Assembly (NCBI GenBank): GCA_945946745.1
Contig: CAMEWZ010000005.1
Span: forward strand, 1 to 23,052
DNA: 23,052 nucleotides
Reading direction: 5' to 3'
From: an uncultured Clostridia bacterium
GTDB taxonomy: Bacteria; Bacillota; Clostridia; Oscillospirales; Oscillospiraceae
In this document: one piece after another, positions 7,161 to 14,478 of the stretch
How positions within the stretch are numbered: position 1 is the stretch's first letter
Layout of the letters: each line of letters starts with the position of its first letter
The notes under the pieces: generated by a model
The model's input: only the letters and a program-made list of their open reading frames with translations
The model's database searches: none
What the model was told of the DNA's origin: nothing
Position numbers and translations under genes: made by a program

Positions 7161-7178
7161 AGCCACCTATGGAAAAAA

Positions 7179-7208
7179 GGAATCCGCCGGCGTAAGCCGG
7201 CGGATTCC
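7179..7208 (-). terminator. Terminator of the blaI–blaR1-like operon
   Basis: The perfect 13-bp GC-rich stem (7179–7191 with 7196–7208) has a 4-nt loop. Read leftward it is followed by TTTTTT, immediately downstream of the metalloprotease stop. On the plus strand it lacks a T-run, so it serves the flippase gene poorly. Confidence 0.8.
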
Positions 7209-7215
7209 GGGGGTG

Positions 7216-10029
7216 TTAACGGGCCTTGCTGTAGGGAAGAATCACACTTCCGTCCAGGGCGTTGAGCATCATAAGGTTATAGGGCTCCTCGGTTGCTTGC
7301 AGCTTATTTCCGTCGGAGAACTGGTATTGCGCGGTGCCGTAAACAGCCAGGGCGGGAACGTACCGATAGCCTTCCTCCGTTCCTTCCATTCGAACACGGG
7401 CCATACCGGTGCGGATTTGGGAAATGGAGACGGAGCACCGGGCGCCCTCATAGCCCATCTCGTCCACATCCAGACCATAATCGTTGATGGAGCTGTTTTT
7501 CAGTTCTTCTTCCACCTTCGACAGCAGGTCATCCGCACGCCAAACCTGGTCAGCCTTACCGCTTAGGGTCACATCCATGGGGGAATACATGTTCAGTTCC
7601 AGCAGTTCTCCGCCGGGTGCGAAGGTGAATTCCGCCTGGGTCAGATAGTAGTTATCCGCGCAGGTAGGCTCCTGGGAGTTTTGATTGATGTTGCTGTGCT
7701 GAATCCTTGCCAGATCCTCTGCACCGTCCAGCAGGGGCAGGGCGTTCACATGAATCACATACTCCGGCACATCCGGATTGTGGTAGGTGATGACTTCCAC
7801 ATAGCACCGGTCAAGATACCATTGGCCAAGGTTCATCTCCGCCAGAATCTGGCTGGCCCGATTCTGTGCATCTTCAATTTGCGCCGGGGTGGGTTCCGAA
7901 GCGCAGAGGCTGCGGTAAAGGGTGAGACGCTCCAGCTCAGAAAAGCCGACAGGCCACTCAGGCCACACAAAGATGTTGTTGATCTTGAAATTTTCCTTGT
8001 TCCGGGTATAGGCTTCAAAGTGGTAGGTGACCCCATCTTTCTGGACATAGGCTTCAATGGCATCGCCGAAATCCGCGAGCATATCGCTGGACGTGTTTTC
8101 CGGAGCGTAAGAATAGTAAGCACTGTTTTTTAACGTCCATTGGCAGGGCTGCTCCGGGTAGTCATTGCGGAAGGAGGCCAATTGCCGGTTCCATTCTTCC
8201 ACCAGCCGTTTGGCGGTGTCGGCGTGTTCCTCACTGCTGAAACCGTGCAAATTGTTGCCACACAGGTCATCCCAGGCGGCGGGCTCCGTGTAGAGCTGGC
8301 AGCGCTCTATGGCGGCGAGAAGCTGTTCCCGGGTTGCCGTATAGGATTCAAATCTGGGGGCCGCTTCGGTAAAGGCCGCGTCCGCGCCAAAGATGGCGTA
8401 AGCGGCGCGCTGGATATCCGACTCAGTCAAATAGTGGGGGAGCGCGTCCCAGGTGGAGGGATCCTGCCACTGGGTAGGTAGCGCGGCGCTGATCTGGAAT
8501 TCCACCCGGCCGTCATTGTTCAGAAAGGTGCTGTGATACTCGTCGGCGGCGGAAATGGGTTCCGCTGTTTCTGCCGGAACGCTGGGAGCGGCCGCTTCTT
8601 CCCCAAGCCCAACCGTGCGAAGGATTTCATTCATGGTGCTGTTATCCACAGTCAATTCGTCAAACCAAATGTCATAGACCGTGCTGTCCGTGTCCAGGAA
8701 GAAGTAGTGCTTTCGCAGAACGGTTCGCTCCACGCCCTCCGGCACGTCACTGAAAAATTCAAATTCATAGTCACCATAAATGGAGCTGCCGCCGAAGTAG
8801 CCCAGGGTTTCGTCCTTCCATTCCGGCAGGTCGAGATCGTCTACCCAGTCAAGCCCGGTCAGATCAGCCCCCTCCGGGAGGGGATATTGGCAGACACCGC
8901 CGATGACATTGGTGCCGTCTGTGAAAATCTCCCGGTAATCGTGAATACCGTCATCCTTGGAGGTGTGCTCTCTTTCTTCCAGTTCGCTGGTGAGACCTTC
9001 CGGCAGACGGAAATACAGATTCCCGTAACCGATAGAATGGGGACCGGAAACCCGGGTCAATTCTCCGATATCCTGCTCCTTTTCAGGATTCAGCCCGCAC
9101 ACTGCCAGCACCAGGATGCAGAGGACAACACAAAGTGCCGTGATCCAGACCTTGGGCTTTTTCCACTTTGCCATATTGAGGATCCGGCTTTTGGTGTTTC
9201 CCTCGCCGAAGGCCACCCCGGACAGAACCCGCTTCCCGGTGGACAGCCGCAGCAGGGCGGAGGCGTAGTCTGCCCGGTCATTTGGCTCCAGCTTCCGGAT
9301 CACTGCCTCGTCACAGCTCATTTCCATGTCCTTTTCCGCCAGCAGGAAGGCGCACCAGACCAGAGGATTGAACCAGTGAACGCACAGCGCCGCGTAGGCC
9401 AGCAGCTTCCAAACCGGGTCGCCCCGGCGGATGTGACAGCGCTCATGGGCCAGGATGTAGTGCCGCTCCCTGTGGGGCACGGAGAAGGGAATGTAGATTT
9501 TCGGGAAAAGCACCCCGAGCACAAAGGGAGTGCCGATGTGGTCGGCGAGGTAGGCGTTGCCCCGGTAGGGAACAGCCCCCACCAGCTTTCTACGCAACCG
9601 GAGGTAGCTGATGCCGCTGTACAGTGCCAGGCTGCCCACTCCCGCCAGCCAGACCCAGGCCGCCACGGTCATGGGGGAGAGGGAAGTTTTCTGGGGTGCT
9701 TCCTCAGAAGAGGTGTTCTCCTGGGGAGATAATTCCGGTAAGTCCACCTCTGCCTGGGAATAGACGTATTCCACCGCCTGATAGGATACACTGTTGGTCA
9801 GTCCCTGGGATTGGCTGACCTGGGGCTTTGCCAGCTCCAGCAGGGACACCGGGGAGGGCAAAGACACCGGGCACAGCAGCCGGAACAGCACCACTGCCCA
9901 CAGCGCGTAGGCAAACTTCTTCGGCGCCTTTCGCAGAGCCAGCCGTACCGCCAGCACGCACAAAATCACCGCGCTGCCCGTTAGGCTCATATTCAGAATT
10001 CGGGAAAATACCGTTTCCACGTTTCTCAC
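7216..10029 (-). CDS. BlaR1/MecR1-like M56 transmembrane metalloprotease with large extracytoplasmic region
   Basis: This sensor-protease is predicted to cut or otherwise release the BlaI-type repressor encoded just upstream. The 937-residue product begins with a four-helix M56 membrane region (helices near residues 17–34, 39–58, 122–143, 207–229). The zinc motif HERCH (H195, E196, H199) and a downstream EKDMEMSCDE (third ligand region, residues 232–241) are intact. A further helix at 295–312 leads outside. The remaining 620 or so residues form at least two extracytoplasmic parts: about 313–480, beginning TRVSGPHSIGYG, and about 490–937. I see no SxxK-type penicillin-binding serine motif, so the signal is probably not a beta-lactam bound as in BlaR1. 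The GTG start overlaps the repressor stop by 4 nt (GTGA), implying translational coupling. Length far exceeds BlaR1 (about 600). Confidence 0.85.
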   Translation of the reverse strand: MRNVETVFSRILNMSLTGSAVILCVLAVRLALRKAPKKFAYALWAVVLFRLLCPVSLPSPVSLLELAKPQVSQSQGLTNSVSYQAVEYVYSQAEVDLPELSPQENTSSEEAPQKTSLSPMTVAAWVWLAGVGSLALYSGISYLRLRRKLVGAVPYRGNAYLADHIGTPFVLGVLFPKIYIPFSVPHRERHYILAHERCHIRRGDPVWKLLAYAALCVHWFNPLVWCAFLLAEKDMEMSCDEAVIRKLEPNDRADYASALLRLSTGKRVLSGVAFGEGNTKSRILNMAKWKKPKVWITALCVVLCILVLAVCGLNPEKEQDIGELTRVSGPHSIGYGNLYFRLPEGLTSELEEREHTSKDDGIHDYREIFTDGTNVIGGVCQYPLPEGADLTGLDWVDDLDLPEWKDETLGYFGGSSIYGDYEFEFFSDVPEGVERTVLRKHYFFLDTDSTVYDIWFDELTVDNSTMNEILRTVGLGEEAAAPSVPAETAEPISAADEYHSTFLNNDGRVEFQISAALPTQWQDPSTWDALPHYLTESDIQRAAYAIFGADAAFTEAAPRFESYTATREQLLAAIERCQLYTEPAAWDDLCGNNLHGFSSEEHADTAKRLVEEWNRQLASFRNDYPEQPCQWTLKNSAYYSYAPENTSSDMLADFGDAIEAYVQKDGVTYHFEAYTRNKENFKINNIFVWPEWPVGFSELERLTLYRSLCASEPTPAQIEDAQNRASQILAEMNLGQWYLDRCYVEVITYHNPDVPEYVIHVNALPLLDGAEDLARIQHSNINQNSQEPTCADNYYLTQAEFTFAPGGELLELNMYSPMDVTLSGKADQVWRADDLLSKVEEELKNSSINDYGLDVDEMGYEGARCSVSISQIRTGMARVRMEGTEEGYRYVPALAVYGTAQYQFSDGNKLQATEEPYNLMMLNALDGSVILPYSKAR

Positions 10030-10385
10030 CTCCGCATTTGCTCGATGATCTTCTGCAATTCGTCAATTTCCGCAGTGGACAGCTTTTTCCGGCTGCCAAA
10101 GGCCGCCACAAAGGCGGGCAGGGAGCCGTCAAAGGTTTCCTCCACAAATTCCTCGCTTTGCCGGGCGTAAAATTCCTCCCGGCTGACCAGGGAAGTCACC
10201 CTGCCGCCTTCATTGCGGAACAGCCCCCGGTCGCACAGCCGTTTCAGCACGGTGTAGGTGGTGGTTCGTTTCCAGGACAGCGCTTCCTCCGCCAGCTCCG
10301 AAAGCCGCCGGGAGGTGACCGGCTCGTTTTTCCAGATCAGATCGGCAAAGCGGGATTCCACTTCGCCCAGTTTCCATTGTGCCAT
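10026..10385 (-). CDS. BlaI/MecI/CopY-family transcriptional repressor
   Basis: This 119-residue winged-helix repressor matches BlaI: an N-terminal LGEVESRFADLIW helix, then SWKRTTTYTVLKRLCDRGLF as the recognition helix region (residues 37–56), the wing FRNEGGRVTSLVSREEF, and a C-terminal dimerisation helix. FDGSLPAFVAAF (about residues 85–96) aligns with the segment cleaved in BlaI during induction; that it is cut here is inferred. The ATG at 10385 follows AAGGAGGT by 8 nt; an in-frame ATG 12 codons upstream has no ribosome site and would overlap the operator. The gene is first in an operon with the M56 protease, and its own promoter carries two dyads suited to autorepression. Confidence 0.92.
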   Translation of the reverse strand: MAQWKLGEVESRFADLIWKNEPVTSRRLSELAEEALSWKRTTTYTVLKRLCDRGLFRNEGGRVTSLVSREEFYARQSEEFVEETFDGSLPAFVAAFGSRKKLSTAEIDELQKIIEQMRR

Positions 10386-10403
10386 ACACGAGACCTCCTT
10401 AAT

Positions 10404-10454
10404 TCTACATTTTGTAGACAATAAAATTCTACATCAAGTAGACAAATTTGTCAA
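10404..10454 (-). promoter_or_regulatory. Promoter with two BlaI-type dyad operators
   Basis: Read leftward, TTGACA (10449–10454) and TAGAAT (10426–10431) are 17 bp apart. Two dyads of the form TCTAC-N5-GTAGA occur at 10404–10418 and 10428–10442, with centres 24 bp apart. The upstream one overlaps the spacer and -10 box; the other sits between the -10 box and the ribosome site. The TAC…GTA core resembles known bla/mec operators. A 12-bp perfect palindrome (10441–10452) also overlaps the -35. Confidence 0.85.
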
Positions 10455-10511
10455 GCCCTATTTTCCACAAAGCGCATGGAGGGATTTCACACATATTTTA
10501 CACTTCCGGTG

Positions 10512-10540
10512 TTGCGGAGAATTCCGGATTTTGCTATAAT
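10512..10540 (+). promoter_or_regulatory. SigA-type promoter of the kinase fusion gene
   Basis: TTGCGG (10512–10517) and consensus TATAAT (10535–10540) are separated by 17 bp. The start codon is 31 nt beyond the -10 box, with AGGAGG at 10559–10564. It diverges from the repressor promoter 60 bp away. Confidence 0.75.
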
Positions 10541-10571
10541 GGAATGGAAATCACCGTTAGGAGGTGTATGG

Positions 10572-12272
10572 ATGGAATTGACCATTGACGGAAGGGCCAT
10601 CCCCGCCCAGCCGGGGAAAAGCCTGCTGGATTTGACACGTGCCCTGGGTTTGGAAGGGGAAACGTTGCGAGATCGGCCTCTGGCCGCGAAAATCGCGGGA
10701 GAGGTGTTCACATTGAATTACGTCCCGCTGCGGGAAAAGGACGCGGTATCTGACCGGCCCTCCATTCGCCGGGCCATGGCGGCCTCCCATGGAGAGGTTC
10801 GCCTGCTTCGCTACGGCGACCCGGCAGGAAAGGAGTGCTACATCCGCACGGCACAGTTCGCGCTTTTTTTGGCGCTGCGGCAGCTGTGGCCCCAGGCCCG
10901 AACGAAAATGAACTGCACGCTGGGTTCCAGTGTCTTTATTCAAGTGAAGGATTTGGAGGATTTTTCCGCCTCCCGACTGAAGGGCCGGGTGGAGGCGCTG
11001 GTGAAAATGGATATCCCGCTGATCCGCCGCCGGATTCCGCTCCAGGAGGCGGTGGCCCAGTATGCCCAGGATGGACAGATGGACAAAGCGCGGCTTCTGT
11101 CCTGGCGAACGGCGGATTATTTTGATGAATACACCTACGGCCGCTTCTCGGATTACTATTACGGAGAAATGATGCCCTCCACCGGATATCTGACGGTATG
11201 GGACATCCTGCCCGCCGATGGAGGCTTTTTGTTCGTCTATCCCGACGATCAGAATCCGGAGCTTTGCGCAAAGGTTCCCTCCATGCCCAACTTTTTCAGC
11301 GTATTCTCGGAGGGGGAGCGCTGGTGCAGCTTGATGGAATGCGAAACGGTGGCGGATCTGAACGATTTGACCACCTCCGACCGTATCCGGGAGTTGATCC
11401 GGGTCAACGAGGCCCTGCATGAAAAGCGGTTCTCCCAGGTGGCGGATCAGGTGTGCCAGCGGGGTGCCAGGGCTGTGATGCTGGCAGGCCCCAGCTCCTC
11501 CGGAAAGACCACCTCCGCCAACCGTCTGGCGACCCAGCTGCGGGTGCATGGGAAGAAGCCCATTTTGCTGAGCCTGGACGATTACTACATCGACCGGGAC
11601 AAGATCGCTCCCGGCCCGGATGGCAAGCTGGACTTGGAGCATATCAACACCATCGATACCGCCCAGTTCCGCCAGGATATGGCGGCGCTGCTGTCTGGGG
11701 CGGAGGTGGAAATACCCAGCTTCAATTTCCTCACCGGAAAACGGGAGTGGAAGGGGCATAAGCTGCGGCTGTATCCGGATTCCGTCATCATCGTGGAGGG
11801 CCTGCACGGCCTGAACCCGGCCATGCTGCCGGAAAACGTGGAGCCCAGCTTGATTTTCCGGATGTATGTCAGCCCATTGCTGCCGCTGAATCTGGACGAT
11901 CATAACCGGATCCCCACCAGCTATCTGCGGCTGCTGCGGCGGATCGTCCGGGATTACGAGACCCGGGGCTCGTCGGTACAGAAAACCATCTCCATGTGGG
12001 ACAGCGTCCGCCGGGGGGAGGCAAAGTGGATTTTCCCCTATCAGGAGAACGCGGATGTGATCTTCAATTCCTCCACCCTCTATGAGCTGGCGGTGCTGAA
12101 AAAGCACATTTTTCCCCTGCTCACCGCGGTGGAGCCGGAGGATGCCTGCTATGACGAGGTGCGAAACATTGTCAAGGTGCTGAATTTTGTCCAGGAGGCG
12201 GATGTGGATGACGAAATCCCGCCCACCAGCCTGGTTCGGGAATTCATCGGCGGAAATACCTTCTATCGGTAA
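10572..12272 (+). CDS. Uridine kinase-like nucleoside kinase fused to TGS and ThrRS-like N-terminal domains
   Basis: The 566-residue protein has three parts. Residues 1–60 form a TGS-like beta-grasp domain (MELTIDGRAIPAQPG…LAAKIAGEVFTLNY). About residues 65–270 resemble the second accessory domain of threonyl-tRNA synthetase. From about 285 onward is a phosphoribulokinase/uridine kinase domain with a P-loop GPSSSGKTT (306–314), LSLDDYYIDRD (333–343) and a late VEGLHGLNPAM stretch. The same fusion is known in Firmicutes and Thermotoga proteins annotated as uridine kinase-like; the physiological substrate is not settled. Start ATG 10572 is set by AGGAGG 7 nt upstream, although an open frame extends to 10476. 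It has its own promoter and terminator, so it is monocistronic. The editing-type metal ligands of ThrRS are not evident by eye, so the middle domain is probably structural or nucleotide-sensing. Confidence 0.88.
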   Translation: MELTIDGRAIPAQPGKSLLDLTRALGLEGETLRDRPLAAKIAGEVFTLNYVPLREKDAVSDRPSIRRAMAASHGEVRLLRYGDPAGKECYIRTAQFALFLALRQLWPQARTKMNCTLGSSVFIQVKDLEDFSASRLKGRVEALVKMDIPLIRRRIPLQEAVAQYAQDGQMDKARLLSWRTADYFDEYTYGRFSDYYYGEMMPSTGYLTVWDILPADGGFLFVYPDDQNPELCAKVPSMPNFFSVFSEGERWCSLMECETVADLNDLTTSDRIRELIRVNEALHEKRFSQVADQVCQRGARAVMLAGPSSSGKTTSANRLATQLRVHGKKPILLSLDDYYIDRDKIAPGPDGKLDLEHINTIDTAQFRQDMAALLSGAEVEIPSFNFLTGKREWKGHKLRLYPDSVIIVEGLHGLNPAMLPENVEPSLIFRMYVSPLLPLNLDDHNRIPTSYLRLLRRIVRDYETRGSSVQKTISMWDSVRRGEAKWIFPYQENADVIFNSSTLYELAVLKKHIFPLLTAVEPEDACYDEVRNIVKVLNFVQEADVDDEIPPTSLVREFIGGNTFYR

Positions 12273-12316
12273 TTCTCGGATAACCGGAATGCGGGAAGAC
12301 GACAAACAAGAAACGA

Positions 12317-12345
12317 CCCGGGGGGCGGCTGCCTCCCGGGATTTT
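12317..12345. terminator. Terminator between the kinase fusion and the small YtxH-like gene
   Basis: A 10-bp stem with one G–T wobble (12317–12326 with 12331–12340) has a 4-nt loop and is followed by ATTTT on the plus strand. It lies 44 nt after the kinase stop and abuts the end of the leftward small gene; it may work for both. Confidence 0.7.
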
Positions 12346-12346
12346 G

Positions 12347-12532
12347 CTACAGATCCAGGTTATCAAACTTGTTGGAAATGGTGTCAGAGACCTTCCAGGC
12401 CACATCCTCCATCTTGTTGGCAGCCTTCGCGGCCAGACGGCGGGTTGGGTTGGTGCGCGGCATCATCAGAACAGCCACGGCACCGGCAGCGGCGCCAATT
12501 CCCGCGGTGATCGCCCATCCTTTGACATTCAT
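12347..12532 (-). CDS. Small YtxH-like membrane-associated protein (61 aa)
   Basis: The 61-residue product has a Gly/Ala-rich hydrophobic segment (residues 5–24), followed by MPRTNPTRRLA and an amphipathic helical tail ending in acidic NLDL. This layout resembles YtxH-type stress proteins, which have a glycine-rich membrane helix followed by a proline-basic turn, but it is too short for a firm assignment. ATG 12532 is preceded by AAGGAGGG; an in-frame ATG at 12580 lies upstream of the ribosome site and is unlikely. A TATACT (12555–12560, leftward) could be a -10 box, without a convincing -35. A 7-bp inverted repeat (12562–12568/12580–12586) lies just upstream. Function unknown. Confidence 0.7.
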   Translation of the reverse strand: MNVKGWAITAGIGAAAGAVAVLMMPRTNPTRRLAAKAANKMEDVAWKVSDTISNKFDNLDL

Positions 12533-12633
12533 CCTTCTCCCTCCTTCCATACCTAGTATACCCACAAAGAAATTTTTCATTTGTGGAAGGTTTTTGGCTT
12601 TTCAACGGGAAACGGTTGTGATACAATAAAAGA

Positions 12634-12953
12634 AAATGCATATCGGCTTAACGTAGCAGACAGATAAATTGTAGTTTACCGCGCAGCGGTCTTGGCTCCC
12701 CCGTTGGGGGAGCTGGCGCGGCGCAGCCGTGACTGAGAGGGCCCTCTCCGCCCCCATAGGGGGCACCTCTCCCATAGGGAGAGGCAAGGGACTGACCAAG
12801 AAACACCAATTTAGCACATTCATACCAGCGGAACGATACCGAGCTGTACCCAAAGGTGTTACGAATAGCACCCAGCCTGGGCACGCATTGTCAGCGGCGA
12901 CTCGCCGCTAAATTACAATTTGTTGCCCTGCTGATTTAACCCGATAAGCATTT
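12634..12953. mobile_element. MITE-like palindromic element (320 bp) with imperfect terminal inverted repeats
   Basis: The 450-bp gap between the small YtxH-like gene and the PyrF-like gene is mostly this element. Its left end (12634–12678) and right end (12909–12953) are imperfect inverted copies over about 45 bp; the inner 13 bp (12666–12678 vs 12909–12921) match at 12 positions. The right end matches the right end of the element at 4115–4139 at 23 of 25 positions. The left end matches, inverted, the end of spoIID (3861–3886) at 23 of 26. The interior is unrelated to the other element and carries GC-rich hairpins: CCGC/GCGG at 12679–12689, GCTCCCCC/GGGGGAGC near 12695–12713, GCCCCC/GGGGGC near 12750–12764, CCTCTCCC/GGGAGAGG near 12766–12784, and GCGGCG/CGCCGC near 12894–12908. 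It encodes no protein. A TACAAT (12623–12628) just to its left could be a -10 box. Confidence 0.7.
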
Positions 12954-12985
12954 AAGAAAAATAGCGGATAAACGGAGGCGGTTCC

Positions 12986-13861
12986 ATGTCCATCGACAGC
13001 TTGCAGGAGAAAATTCGCAAAACCAAGAATCCCACGGTGCTGGAATTGGCAGTGCCGGAGTGCGGCCTGCCTGCCCACATTCGGGAGGAAGCCCCTTCTC
13101 CCGCCGCGGCTTACAGCCGGTTCTGCCGGGAGCTGCTGGAGGAGTTGAAGGGGACTGTTCCGGCGGTTCGGGTCAGTTTTTCCGGCTTTGCCCTGCTGGG
13201 AGCGGAGGGAATGACGGAGCTGACCGCAGTGCTGAAGCTGGCGGGGCAGCTGGGGTATTACGTCCTTTTGGACCCGCCGGAGATGCTGTCCGCCGCTGCC
13301 GCGAAGGACACCGCAAAAGCAGTTTTCGGGGAGGACAGTCTGTTTCCCTGCGATGGTGTGACGGTTTCCGTGTACCTTGGCAGCGATAGTTTGCGGCCCT
13401 TCCTGCCTTACTGTGAAAAGGGCAAGGATTTGTTCGTGGTGGCCCGCACCGCCAACCGTTCCGCGCCGGAGCTGCAGGATCTGATGACCGGTTCCCGGCT
13501 GGTGCACACCGCTGCCGCAGATTTGGCGGCACGATACGCGGGAGAGAAGCTGGGAAAATTCGGCTATGCCCCGGTGGGACTGCTGGTCAGCGCCGGGGCG
13601 GGGGATAGCCTGCGGAATCTCCGGGCGAAATACCCCCGGATGTTCCTGCTGCTGGACGGCTACGACACCCCCAAGGCCAACGGCAAAACCTGCGCGCTGG
13701 CGATGAACAAGTATGGCCGTGGCGGCGTGGTCTGTGCCGGTGGGGAAATCTCCGCCGCCTGGGCCGGGGAGGGAACCGATGGAACCGATTACCTGCAACA
13801 GGCCAAAAAGGCCGCGCAGCGGATGAAAAAGAACCTGGCCCAATATATTACCATTGTATAA
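12986..13861 (+). CDS. PyrF-like (orotidine 5'-phosphate decarboxylase type 2) homologue lacking the active site
   Basis: The 291-residue protein follows type 2 PyrF from end to end: it opens with SIDSLQEKIRKTKNPTV, has DGVTVSVYLGSDSLRPFL (residues 123–140), GKDLFVVARTANRSAPELQDL (146–166), and MNKYGRGGVV (240–249). The functional residues are replaced. Where the family has GLDP, this has ELAVP (20–24). The catalytic DxKxxD strand reads LLDPPEML (94–101), losing the lysine and second aspartate. The PGYGAQGG phosphate loop reads DGYDTPKANG (224–233). The final SSRGI, with its phosphate-binding arginine, reads AGGEI (251–255). Decarboxylation is therefore not expected. ATG 12986 follows GGAGG by 8 nt. 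It is 10 nt upstream of a glutaredoxin-like gene, forming a two-gene operon. Role unknown; a regulator, scaffold or new-function enzyme are options. Confidence 0.8.
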   Translation: MSIDSLQEKIRKTKNPTVLELAVPECGLPAHIREEAPSPAAAYSRFCRELLEELKGTVPAVRVSFSGFALLGAEGMTELTAVLKLAGQLGYYVLLDPPEMLSAAAAKDTAKAVFGEDSLFPCDGVTVSVYLGSDSLRPFLPYCEKGKDLFVVARTANRSAPELQDLMTGSRLVHTAAADLAARYAGEKLGKFGYAPVGLLVSAGAGDSLRNLRAKYPRMFLLLDGYDTPKANGKTCALAMNKYGRGGVVCAGGEISAAWAGEGTDGTDYLQQAKKAAQRMKKNLAQYITIV

Positions 13862-13871
13862 GGAGAAAACC

Positions 13872-14123
13872 ATGCTGAAAGTTTACGGAATGAGAATCTG
13901 CCCTGACTGTGTCGCCTGCCGGGAGGCTTTCGATCAAGCGGGAATTGCCTACGAATTTCTGGATTTTGCCGAAGCTACCAAGAATTTGAAGGAATTTTTG
14001 AAGCTTCGGGATGCCAGCCCCCTGTTTCGGGAGGCCAAGGAGTTAGGGAATATCGGCATCCCCTGCATCCAGAAAGAGGACGGCAGCTTGACATTGGACT
14101 ATGCAGAATTTCTCAAAGCGTAA
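13872..14123 (+). CDS. Small glutaredoxin-like protein with CPDC motif
   Basis: The 83-residue thioredoxin-fold protein begins LKVYGMRICPDCVACREAF: the redox motif is C10-P-D-C13, with a further C16. The IGIPCIQKEDGSL segment supplies the conserved cis-proline (here Ile-Pro) of the glutaredoxin fold. It would act in cytosolic thiol–disulphide exchange or on a dedicated partner. ATG 13872 is preceded by AAGGAG; the ribosome site overlaps the stop of the PyrF-like gene, so the two are probably translated together. The pairing suggests the PyrF-like protein (cysteines at 26, 47, 122, 143, 236 and 250) could be a redox partner; that is inference. A strong terminator follows. Confidence 0.8.
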   Translation: MLKVYGMRICPDCVACREAFDQAGIAYEFLDFAEATKNLKEFLKLRDASPLFREAKELGNIGIPCIQKEDGSLTLDYAEFLKA

Positions 14124-14156
14124 AAATTGGGACGGCGATTGGCCGTCCCAATTTTT
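14122..14156. terminator. Bidirectional terminator between glutaredoxin-like and lipoprotein genes
   Basis: A perfect 15-bp stem (14122–14136 with 14142–14156) starts with AAAAA and ends with TTTTT, so it works in both directions between these convergent genes. The stems overlap both stop codons. Confidence 0.88.
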
Positions 14157-14478
14157 AGCGGAAGTTACCGCCCGCACCCTGCCGGGCGCGGCCTTCCACG
14201 GTATTCTCCGTTGCGGTGGTGGTGTTATCCTCCAGCGGGCCGTTACCGTGATCGATGGTGGCTTCACTGGTACCGGCAGCGCCGCTTTCGCTGGGGGTAC
14301 TGGCCGTGGTGGGGGTGCTGGAGGGGTTGGTTGCCTGGGTGCTGGCCCAGTTTTCCTCATTGGTGGGCAGCACGGTGGGCGTGGACGAAGGCGTCATGTT
14401 CTGATTGGTGCAGCCGCAGCCGGCCATCAGCGCGGCGGTAAGGACAAGCACCAGGGTGAAAATACCATACTTTTTCAT
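14155..14478 (-). CDS. Small Ser/Thr/Pro-rich lipoprotein (unknown function)
   Basis: The 107-residue product has a signal peptide with a clear lipobox, LMAGC, placing the lipidated cysteine at C21 (followed by GCTNQN). The mature part is low-complexity, rich in Thr, Ser, Pro, Asn and acidic residues, and ends with a basic, Gly-rich tail (EGRARQGAGGNFR). I recognise no domain. ATG 14478 follows GGAGGT by 7 nt; the frame is open further upstream (to 15072) only as an antisense shadow of the ferredoxin gene. It would sit on the outer face of the cytoplasmic membrane, spanning into the wall like other disordered lipoproteins. It is convergent with the glutaredoxin-like gene and divergent from the polyferredoxin gene. 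Confidence 0.75.
   Translation of the reverse strand: MKKYGIFTLVLVLTAALMAGCGCTNQNMTPSSTPTVLPTNEENWASTQATNPSSTPTTASTPSESGAAGTSEATIDHGNGPLEDNTTTATENTVEGRARQGAGGNFR

Noticed and set aside
10557..12305. 582-codon minus-strand frame opposite the kinase fusion
   Set aside because: Shadow of the real gene, whose P-loop and domain structure are unmistakable; the antisense product is His/Gln/Gly-rich without motifs.
12562..12586. Seven-bp inverted repeat upstream of the YtxH-like gene as an operator
   Set aside because: AT-rich, with an 11-nt gap and no convincing -35 box; too weak to list as a separate site.
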